A stretch of DNA of 64,000 nucleotides from Brevibacillus brevis NBRC 100599. Lineage in GTDB: Bacteria > Bacillota > Bacilli > Brevibacillales > Brevibacillaceae. Each line of letters starts with the position of its first letter. Position 1 is the first letter of the stretch. This document shows, in pieces, positions 25,730 through 32,489 of the stretch. The notes below the pieces were generated by a model, which was not told the DNA's origin, ran no database searches, and saw only the letters and a program-made list of their open reading frames with translations. The DNA is taken from the NCBI RefSeq assembly GCF_000010165.1, contig NC_012491.1, forward strand, positions 2,673,501-2,737,500, read 5' to 3'. Position numbers and translations under genes: made by a program.

Positions 25730-26099
25730 GACACGGATTTGTTGAATCCGATCAATTCTGTCAAGGAAGTCAATGCTATCGTTTACAGAGGTTCAGAGAA
25801 CAAGGGATGAAACCATTGGAGATACAGTTTGCATCTCAGGAAGTCAAATGAAAAGAGTGAAGTGTGGAACGTTGAAATCAACTAATTGGAGGGGGAATAT
25901 AGAAAGCCAAAATGGAGACAAACAATACTTTACTAACATGAGGCAGGCTAGTTATTCAGAAGTACCAGGGGATAGCGGAGGGCCTATATTTTATGGTGAA
26001 ACAGCAATAGGAGTTCATAGCGCAGATACTGGAGTTTACACACATATTAGTGAAATAAAAGATTATTTTAACATTGATTCAATTTTTACTGGTAACTAG
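25730..26099 (+). pseudogene. S1 (chymotrypsin-like) secreted protease relic
   Basis: The C-terminal half of a glutamyl-endopeptidase/streptogrisin-like serine protease. The catalytic Ser motif VPGDSGGPIFYG and TVCISGSQMKRVKCGTL are clear in the 3' frame. Upstream similarity (SVKEVNAIVYRGSENKG) is in another frame, so there is a frameshift near 25800. The His and Asp of the triad and any signal peptide are missing. It marks the start of an AT-rich patch. Confidence 0.75.
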
Positions 26100-26153
26100 T
26101 TGAAATAAAGTTCCCCATGAGGCAAGGTTTTCTCATGGGGAATAAGAAAGGAA

Positions 26154-26720
26154 ATGAGCACATTGAAAAAAACTTTGATATTAATCATTGCAGCATTACT
26201 TATAACTGGATGTACAACTAATCACAAGGATGTTGAAAAGCAAGCATTAACAGGATACGTAACTGAAAAAGATTTTCAAAAAAAAGGTCTCTTAGTTATA
26301 GAAAATGATGAAACCAAGACGAGCGATGAGAACTTCTATGCAGCAGAGTGGTATTTCCCAAAAGAAGAAGCCGTATTCCTCGATAGCAAGGGGAATAACA
26401 TCTCGTATGATGAAATCGAAGTTGGTCACACAGTATCTACATGGTCAACAACACCATCAGCACAATCTTATCCTAGTGGCGCAGAACTCAGTAAACTTGT
26501 AATTAATGAAGAAAGCAAAAATCCTATTAATCAAATGGATGAAAAAAGTGCGATTCAACACGCAATCAATTATTTAAAGAGCAAACATGATGACGGAATC
26601 ATTATTAAAAGTGCAAGTGGACAGAAGGATTATTGGCAGATTAAAGCAACAGACTATGATCATAAAAAAGAAACTAATCTACAAATTCATGCACAAACTG
26701 GGGAAGTAAAAGAGTTTTAA
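26154..26720 (+). CDS. DUF3221-type lipoprotein with PepSY-like C-terminus
   Basis: Up to 188 residues. A Lys-rich start, hydrophobic helix and lipobox ITGC (Cys about 20) make it a membrane-anchored lipoprotein. Residues about 30-125 resemble DUF3221 (LTGYVTEKD, LVIENDE, SYDEIEVGHTVSTW). The final 60 residues (EKSAIQHAINYLKSK, YWQIKATDYD, NLQIHAQTGEVKEF) look like a PepSY module, a domain linked to protease inhibition or regulation. AAAGGA abuts the ATG at 26154; the TTG at 26163 has better spacing and is the likelier start. Lies among secreted-peptidase genes. Confidence 0.75.
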   Translation: MSTLKKTLILIIAALLITGCTTNHKDVEKQALTGYVTEKDFQKKGLLVIENDETKTSDENFYAAEWYFPKEEAVFLDSKGNNISYDEIEVGHTVSTWSTTPSAQSYPSGAELSKLVINEESKNPINQMDEKSAIQHAINYLKSKHDDGIIIKSASGQKDYWQIKATDYDHKKETNLQIHAQTGEVKEF

Positions 26721-26765
26721 AATTTGTACCCTGCTGCAACTAAAGAAAGGAGTGATGCATGCGTG

Positions 26766-27115
26766 ATGGAGAGTACATTTATAGTTCGGTTGAATGAGGA
26801 ACGTTTGTTTGGTGTCTGATTCAAAGGTGGCGTGAAAAAGATATCTGGGACTATGTAGAACAAGAAGAGATTTCTTATAACGATTTATACAAGATGAATA
26901 TTATCCAAACGTATCCGAAAAAGCTGGATATTTTAACTAGATTAATTGAACTAGAGATTTATGTAAATGAACTGCTAAACGAGCAGATTCAAAAAGTTAA
27001 ACGATTCCAAGCAATATTTCTTGAATCAATTGGATTCAAAATTTTCACTCCACGCACTGGCTGTATGATGTGTCCATTTCCCGTGAAGCATGGTTACATT
27101 CAGGAAGGTATATAA
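26766..27115 (+). pseudogene. frameshifted hypothetical gene
   Basis: A 17-codon frame from the ATG at 26766 (MESTFIVRLNEERLF) stops at 26817. The adjacent frame continues without a start codon (LIQRWREKDIWDYVEQEE, then the ATG at 26894 and a helical, charged region ending CMMCPFPVKHG) to 27115. Joining the two gives one plausible protein of about 115 residues, so a single-base shift near 26810 is likely. If only the second part is translated it would be a 73-residue protein without a clear ribosome site. Function unknown. Confidence 0.5.
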
Positions 27116-27119
27116 TGCA

Positions 27120-27230
27120 ATGGTTTACAATTGGTTAACCGATCAAGCAGCTATCAATCGAGGTATTGATTGGTTCGAAGATGATAGATTCAATAAGAAA
27201 TTTTTGATTCACGAAGGCGGAGTATCATGA
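27120..27230 (+). CDS. 36-residue hypothetical protein
   Basis: The frame MVYNWLTDQAAINRG...FLIHEGGVS follows the previous gene by 4 bases and its stop overlaps the start of the next (ATGA, 27227-27230), a layout typical of coupled genes. AGGAAGG lies 11-13 bases upstream. It is short, acidic and aromatic; it may be a relic of a larger protein. No family recognised. Confidence 0.35.
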   Translation: MVYNWLTDQAAINRGIDWFEDDRFNKKFLIHEGGVS

Positions 27231-27590
27231 AAAAAATCCTACATAAATAAGTTATTCATTGCTCTGTTTTTTTTGATCCTACTTCCCTTTTTACTCTATT
27301 ACAACACATTTTATTCTAATGAGGTGTATTCGCCGAACAGTCAATACGTTGCCAAGGTATATCATGTCGGTGATGAAAGTGGCTTACGAGTAGATGTAAA
27401 TACGGGACTTTTCGGTAGTGAGAGACTTATTTACTGGAGTTGGAAAGAAACAGAAGCAAAAGTAGAATGGCTTGACGAGACCCATATCAAAATCAATGAG
27501 AGAATCTTAGATGTTAGGTCTGAGAAGAATGACAAGAGAACAATGGATAAATTAGGGCAATTTTCATGCCCAGTTGGATATTCAATATAA
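27227..27590 (+). pseudogene. DUF5412-like membrane-anchored protein, frameshifted in an A-tract
   Basis: The ATG at 27227 is followed by seven As and the frame stops after seven codons. With six As the same ATG would give MKKSYINKLFIALFFLILLP, a signal-anchor leading straight into the long downstream frame (SPNSQYVAKVYHVGDESG, LIYWSWKETEAKVEWLDETHIKIN), which resembles DUF5412. So one extra A inactivates the gene, unless polymerase slippage on the tract restores it. The stop at 27228 and the downstream TTG at 27273 do not offer a good alternative start. Confidence 0.65.
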
Positions 27591-27774
27591 GAAGGAATTC
27601 CTTCCTTATATTCGAGTAAATTAACCAAATATGATCAGTAAAGCAAAACGTTAAAAGGTTATAGACGTTTTATAAGCATAAAATGAATTCAGGATTTTAA
27701 TGTAAATACAAACAATGTATCTCTCGACACTTTTCTATAACATACAACATCAAACTAGCAAATATTATGAAATG

Positions 27775-27802
27775 TTGACGAATATTCTGAACATTATATA
27801 AT
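27775..27802 (+). promoter_or_regulatory. promoter of the C39-like peptidase gene
   Basis: TTGACG (27775-27780) and a perfect TATAAT (27797-27802) are 16 bases apart, about 25 bases before the start codon at 27828. Confidence 0.65.
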
Positions 27803-27827
27803 GTAGTAAAAAAAGGGAGCGCTGGTA

Positions 27828-28925
27828 ATGATTAAGAGATTCTCTTGGTTGCTTTTTGCAGTTTCTCTACTATTTTTTTCATCTGGGGCTTATGCTAATG
27901 AAGATGATACATACGTTTCAGAAGAAGTTGCAGATGAGATAGTCAAGGATTACATCAAGAAATTCAAATTTGATGTTAGCCTTGAGGACAAGCAGGATGT
28001 TGTTGAACTTTATGACACCAACGATGAGCATATCGGATATTATTATGAGTTAGAAAATGAAGAAAGTTATTTCTTTATTGTTTCAGCAAACACTGATTAC
28101 TCTCCAGTGTTTGCTGCTGGAAAAGGAAAGATTAAACTGCAAGAATTAGAAGATAATGAAAAATATTACTTTTTGGGAAACACTTCAATCCTAAAATCTA
28201 ATGATGGTAGTAGGTTGGCTAAAAAAATCAACAAAGGACTACAGAAGAAGGAAAAAGACATTGAATTTACGATCCCGAAGAACAGAGAGGCAAAGTCTAT
28301 TTGGGAAAGTTATACGACAGAAGAAGCTAGTGATGTAAGTACCTTAAGAGTAGACGAAGACTATCTTAACGTAACAAGGTTCACTCAATGGGAAGATGGA
28401 GTAAATAACCCAGCAAGCTCATGTGGGCCTGCAACAATTGCTGCAATAGCTGAGTACTGGCGTAGCAAAAAAGGATTTGACACAATAGATGGTTTAGATT
28501 ATTTCACCAGAACTGAGATGATAAATGCTGTTTACAAGTATCATGGCGGAAAGTCATATGGCATGTCAGTTTCAAATGTGCGTAGTGGGTTGAAAAGTTA
28601 CATAAACCGAGGTCACACTCATACTGTGTCAACAGACTCGTTTAATAGTTTTTCTACTTACAAGTATGAAATTGGTAGAAGTCGCCCACTTGCAGTAAAA
28701 TTTGATCAGTACTTCACGTTTTTCGAACCAGATGCTGAGTACGCCTACGACTACCATTGGACTGTTGGTGTTGGGTATCTAGAAGATGGAACCGATAAAT
28801 ATCTCTATATTCAAGACAATGGAATTGGATACACGGATGGGACTTGGGATTGGTCGAAAGAACTGTACATTGACTACACAACAAACAAGCCAATTATTAC
28901 TATGGTATCTTTAGAAGTTTCATGA
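27828..28925 (+). CDS. secreted C39-like cysteine peptidase
   Basis: 365 residues with a cleavable signal peptide (MIKRFSWLLFAVSLLFFSSGAYA). Residues about 30-150 form an acidic propeptide-like region. A papain-fold C39-like domain follows, with Cys199 in PASSCGPATIAAIAEYW, His310 in YDYHWTVGVGY and the acid/amide pair Asp330-Asn331 in YIQDNG. Similar proteins are found as secreted peptidases in Bacillales. GGGAG lies before the ATG and a good promoter precedes it. It is the only clearly intact large gene of the AT-rich patch. Substrate unknown; bacteriocin-leader processing is unlikely because no ABC transporter domain is attached. Confidence 0.82.
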   Translation: MIKRFSWLLFAVSLLFFSSGAYANEDDTYVSEEVADEIVKDYIKKFKFDVSLEDKQDVVELYDTNDEHIGYYYELENEESYFFIVSANTDYSPVFAAGKGKIKLQELEDNEKYYFLGNTSILKSNDGSRLAKKINKGLQKKEKDIEFTIPKNREAKSIWESYTTEEASDVSTLRVDEDYLNVTRFTQWEDGVNNPASSCGPATIAAIAEYWRSKKGFDTIDGLDYFTRTEMINAVYKYHGGKSYGMSVSNVRSGLKSYINRGHTHTVSTDSFNSFSTYKYEIGRSRPLAVKFDQYFTFFEPDAEYAYDYHWTVGVGYLEDGTDKYLYIQDNGIGYTDGTWDWSKELYIDYTTNKPIITMVSLEVS

Positions 28926-28989
28926 GTCATTTAAATAAGGAGCAGGTGTTTCTGCTCTTATCATTCCATATAGATGGAGGGCATTCACC

Positions 28990-29310
28990 ATTAAAAAAAA
29001 GATGATTTGGAGTGTAGTTAGTGTACTTAGTATTATATTAGTTTGGAACCTTTACACTATATTTTATGGAACATCTGGAGACAGGGCATTGGCTATTAAC
29101 TATGCAACAGAGTATGTAAGTGAGAAGTATAATTTACCAATTGAGAGCTTAAGGACAGATGAGCCTACTTACAATTTCTCACATGGGACATATATGACAA
29201 AAGTCAGAAATACAAAAGCCCAAGAATCATATCTAATCAATGTTAAAATAACTTCCAATGGTGATATGCAGAGAATTGAAGAATATTCTAAGAATCCAGT
29301 AAGGGAATAA
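28990..29310 (+). CDS. membrane-anchored hypothetical protein with possible ATT start
   Basis: The visible protein has an N-terminal hydrophobic helix (MIWSVVSVLSIILVWNLY) and a polar 80-residue domain (ALAINYATEYVSEKYNLPIE, SYLINVKITSNGDMQ) resembling small YfjL-type lipoprotein-like domains. GGAGGG at 28976-28981 is spaced ideally (8 bases) for ATT AAA AAA AAG at 28990, whereas the first ATG (29002) is 20 bases away. Either ATT is used as start or an original ATG mutated and expression is reduced. Follows the C39-like gene by 64 bases. Confidence 0.5.
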   Translation: MKKKMIWSVVSVLSIILVWNLYTIFYGTSGDRALAINYATEYVSEKYNLPIESLRTDEPTYNFSHGTYMTKVRNTKAQESYLINVKITSNGDMQRIEEYSKNPVRE

Positions 29311-29517
29311 TGTAAAAAATACCCTGAAAATTTTATAATACCAAAAAGCAAGTTTAATAAAAACAACCAAACTTTACATGCGTTAATGAGCACACGAGAT
29401 GTACCTAGTGTAAGCAACAGTAAAGAATGGGTTCAAAACATCATGAATTGTGTAATAGATGTTGATCTATTTACAGCACACAATCTCAGTATTAAGATTT
29501 GCACGAAGTGAAATTCA
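29311..29517. other. AT-rich non-coding stretch
   Basis: I see no gene, RNA or clear regulatory site in it. It ends the AT-rich patch and runs into a terminator hairpin. Confidence 0.5.
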
Positions 29518-29568
29518 GGTTCGAACCTCTCATTCCTTGATGGAGAAGGAGGTTCGAGCCGTTTTTTT
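29518..29568 (+). terminator. intrinsic terminator closing the AT-rich patch
   Basis: 12-bp stem GGTTCGAACCTC / GAGGTTCGAGCC with one G-U pair, followed by GTTTTTTT. Confidence 0.85.
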
Positions 29569-29632
29569 GTGCCAATGTGCTCGGCGAAGAAAAAAATTCC
29601 AATAAAGCATCGATATAAAAGACAAATCCATA

Positions 29633-29652
29633 TATAATGAAAATGATTTTCA
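29633..29652 (+). promoter_or_regulatory. Fur box over the promoter of the ABC-FhuF operon
   Basis: TGAAAATGATTTTCA (29638-29652) is a perfect 7-1-7 inverted repeat, the layout of the Bacillus Fur box TGATAATNATTATCA (13 of 15 positions identical). It directly overlaps a TATAAT at 29633-29638, where repressor binding would block transcription under iron-replete conditions. Confidence 0.75.
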
Positions 29653-29705
29653 AAATCAAACACTTGATACGATGTTGTTCTTGAGAGAGAGGAGTTGCTG
29701 CTTCA

Positions 29706-31451
29706 ATGCTTCGCAGATTTTTTTCTTACTATCGGCCTTATCGTGGATTATTTATCCTCGACTTCACGTGTGCAGTATTCGTTGCTTTGTTGGAGTTGGG
29801 ATTTCCGCTTGCAGTGAATATGGTTGTCGATCAACTACTTCCGAGCAAGGATTGGAACATGATTGTGTGGGCGTGCATTGGACTTTTGGCTTTGTATGGT
29901 ATGAACGCCGGGATGAACTATGTCGTCACGTACTGGGGACATATGCTTGGAATTAATATCGAGACGGATATGCGCAAGAAGCTGTACGACCATATTCAAA
30001 AGCTCTCGTTCCGCTTTTTCGATAATACCAAGACGGGGCATTTGCTTTCTCGCCTAACGAATGACTTGATGGAGATCGGGGAGGTGGCTCACCACGGTCC
30101 GGAAGATTTGTTTATCGCCGTGATGACGCTGATTGGTGCTTTTCTCCTGATGTTTCATATTAACGAAGAAATGGCGCTGCTTACGTTTTTGGTGATTCCG
30201 CTCTTGATATTCTTCGTTGTTCACTTCAACCGTAAAATGACGAAAGCGTTCCACCGTCTGTACGGCGACATGGCAGATTTCAACGCACGTGTAGAGGACA
30301 ACGTCGGCGGAATGCGTGTCGTACAAGCGTTTGCCAACGAGCAATTTGAAAATAAAAGATTCGCAGAGAACAACCAGCGTTTTCGGATCACGAAGCTGTT
30401 GTCCTACAAAATCATGGCCCAAAATATTTCCGTCAGTTACGTGCTGATGCGTTTAGTCAATTTGTTTGTCCTGATTTGCGGCAGCTGGTTTGTGATTCAA
30501 GGTGAATTGACGTACGGTGAATTTATCGCTTTCTTGCTGTTAACGAATGTATTTTTCCGTCCGTTGGAGAAAATTAATGCGATTATCGAGAGCTATCCAA
30601 AAGGGATTGCCGGCTTTAAGCGCTACATCGAAATCATGGACACAGCACCAGATATTGCGGATGCTCCGGATGCGATCCAGGTAGAGTCGTTGAAGGGCGA
30701 TATCTCGTACAAGAATGTTTCGTTTAGCTATGACCAAGAGTCTTCTGTTTTGCAAAACATTGATTTAAACATCCGGGCGGGCGAGACCATTGCGTTTGTA
30801 GGTCCTTCTGGAGCAGGAAAAACCACGTTGTGCAGCCTCTTGCCGAGATTTTATGAGATCGACGGGGGCAGCATCTCCATTGATGGAATGGATATTCGCG
30901 AAATCACGTTGGCGTCATTGCGCAGCCAAATCGGGATCGTTCAGCAAGATGTGTTCCTCTTTTCAGGGACGATTCGTGAAAATATCGTGTATGGAAAGCT
31001 GAATGCTTCGGAGGAAGAGATCTGGGAAGCAGCACGTCTGGCTAAGCTGGAGGAGTTTATCCGTTCTCAGCCTGCTGGTCTGGAGACGATCATTGGTGAA
31101 CGCGGAGTCAAATTGTCCGGTGGTCAAAAACAGAGACTGGCGATTGCGCGCATGTTCTTGAAAAACCCGCCAATCCTGATTTTGGATGAAGCTACCTCTG
31201 CACTCGATACCGAGACGGAGGCGGCGATCCAGCAGTCCTTGCAGGAATTGTCCAAAGGCCGTACGACATTGGTGATCGCCCACAGACTGGCTACTATTAA
31301 AAATGCAGATCGCATCATCGTTGTAACGGAACAAGGCATCACAGAGCAAGGAAGTCATGATCAGCTCTTGGCTCGCGAAGGCATCTATAGCAGACTGTAT
31401 CAAGCACAGTTCGGCACGTACCTCGACCAGTCAAACAGCGTTTTTTCTTGA
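29706..31451 (+). CDS. ABC-type exporter, fused permease and ATPase (YgaD-like)
   Basis: 581 residues. Six membrane helices occupy about 15-300 (RRFFSYYRPYRGLFI start; RFFDNTKTGHLLSRLTNDL is the typical coupling helix). The ATPase domain follows: Walker A GPSGAGKTT, Q-loop GIVQQDVFLF, signature LSGGQKQR, Walker B ILILDEATSALD and the H-loop in IAHRLAT. It works as a dimer of half-transporters. A Fur box at its promoter and the downstream FhuF-like gene suggest a role in iron or siderophore traffic rather than general drug efflux; that is inference. GAGAGG ribosome site. Confidence 0.9.
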   Translation: MLRRFFSYYRPYRGLFILDFTCAVFVALLELGFPLAVNMVVDQLLPSKDWNMIVWACIGLLALYGMNAGMNYVVTYWGHMLGINIETDMRKKLYDHIQKLSFRFFDNTKTGHLLSRLTNDLMEIGEVAHHGPEDLFIAVMTLIGAFLLMFHINEEMALLTFLVIPLLIFFVVHFNRKMTKAFHRLYGDMADFNARVEDNVGGMRVVQAFANEQFENKRFAENNQRFRITKLLSYKIMAQNISVSYVLMRLVNLFVLICGSWFVIQGELTYGEFIAFLLLTNVFFRPLEKINAIIESYPKGIAGFKRYIEIMDTAPDIADAPDAIQVESLKGDISYKNVSFSYDQESSVLQNIDLNIRAGETIAFVGPSGAGKTTLCSLLPRFYEIDGGSISIDGMDIREITLASLRSQIGIVQQDVFLFSGTIRENIVYGKLNASEEEIWEAARLAKLEEFIRSQPAGLETIIGERGVKLSGGQKQRLAIARMFLKNPPILILDEATSALDTETEAAIQQSLQELSKGRTTLVIAHRLATIKNADRIIVVTEQGITEQGSHDQLLAREGIYSRLYQAQFGTYLDQSNSVFS

Positions 31452-31475
31452 TCATGAATAGAGAGGGAGATCGTG

Positions 31476-32258
31476 ATGCTAGAATGGGATGACGATTTTA
31501 TTGCACAACGGTTTACCATTACTTCAAAATCGAGACCCAATGCCTTGTTTTCGATGAAGGCAAGAGATTTGGTAGACCCGACACATATGAATGAGCTTGT
31601 TCAAATCTATGCTCCGCTAATCAAGGCACACGAGCTGACTGCTGCTGGTACTTACATCAGCAGTTGGCTCACGAGCCCTTCTCTTGGCCTTTCGTACATG
31701 ATCTCTGTCTGGAATCGTGCACTTATCATGACGCTGGATCATATGACGATTGAATTGTTTTATGAGGATGACTATCCGCAATTCGCCTTTGTGATCCCGG
31801 CATATGAGATCGTAGAAGCGCCTGCCAGTGAAGCAGAGCGTGCAATCTGGCTGAAGGAATGCTATCGTGCGTATTTCCAAGATTTCCTGCACCCATTGCT
31901 CACGACGCTTGCAAAGGTAACAGGAAACCCCGAAGCGATGCTTTGGGGACAGTTCCCAACCAGGTTCAATTACTATATGGATGTTTTTGTGGCGTTGGTA
32001 GAACAGGATAGCATCAAGGAGCAAGTGAAGGCTGATTACGATGTCCTCTGTAATCAGTTGGAAGGCGAGAGCTTTGGATTGCAAAAAAATCCATTTCGCG
32101 TGAAAGTACGCTGGATTGAGGATATGCGTGATCCGCAAGGGAAAGTTCGGATCAAGAATCAATGCTGCTTGTACTATAAGACGGGGGAGCAAAAGTATTG
32201 CTACACCTGTCCGCGGATAAAAGAAGAAGAGCGAGCTCTGATGAGAATTCGTGCGTAG
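31476..32258 (+). CDS. FhuF-like 2Fe-2S ferric-siderophore reductase
   Basis: 260 residues from the ATG at 31476 (GGGAG 6 bases upstream). The C-terminus has the diagnostic cysteine set of FhuF proteins: CC in NQCCLYYKTGEQ, then C in KYCYTC and a fourth two residues later, in the pattern CC-x10-C-x2-C that binds a 2Fe-2S cluster. FhuF reduces ferric siderophores in the cytoplasm to release iron. It is 24 bases after the ABC exporter gene and shares its Fur-box promoter, which fits iron starvation control. Confidence 0.85.
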   Translation: MLEWDDDFIAQRFTITSKSRPNALFSMKARDLVDPTHMNELVQIYAPLIKAHELTAAGTYISSWLTSPSLGLSYMISVWNRALIMTLDHMTIELFYEDDYPQFAFVIPAYEIVEAPASEAERAIWLKECYRAYFQDFLHPLLTTLAKVTGNPEAMLWGQFPTRFNYYMDVFVALVEQDSIKEQVKADYDVLCNQLEGESFGLQKNPFRVKVRWIEDMRDPQGKVRIKNQCCLYYKTGEQKYCYTCPRIKEEERALMRIRA

Positions 32259-32295
32259 CTGACCCTCCCTTTGCGGAGGGTTTGCTAACAAAATC

Positions 32296-32340
32296 AAACC
32301 CAAGGCTAGAGTCCATAACCGGATCAGGCCTTGGGTTTTT
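32296..32340. terminator. bidirectional terminator between the iron operon and the ywqBA unit
   Basis: Stem AAACCCAAGGC / GCCTTGGGTTT plus further Ts. A weaker hairpin ACCCTCC / GGAGGGT sits just upstream at about 32262-32283. Confidence 0.85.
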
Positions 32341-32345
32341 CACAC

Positions 32346-32483
32346 TTACTCTTTCTTTGTTTGGTTATCGGAAAATTGCTGTTGAACAGCTTCCAAAAAA
32401 CGAAGCCATGCCTCGGGCAGCTTGGGCTCTTCTGTTGGACGGCGCAAAGTGGAATTGCCGTCGTTTTGTTTCACTCGCTCCAT
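32346..32483 (-). CDS. 45-residue ORF coupled to the SNF2 helicase gene
   Basis: Begins 6 bases after the helicase stop codon with an AGGA/GAGGAG region upstream and ends just before the shared terminator, so it is probably the last gene of the ywqB-ywqA operon. The product starts MERVKQNDGNSTLRRP, then has a short amphipathic helix (LPEAWLRFLEAVQQQF) and an acidic-basic tail. No family recognised. The tight position and ribosome site support a real gene. Confidence 0.6.
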   Translation of the reverse strand: MERVKQNDGNSTLRRPTEEPKLPEAWLRFLEAVQQQFSDNQTKKE

Positions 32484-32489
32484 TCTCCT

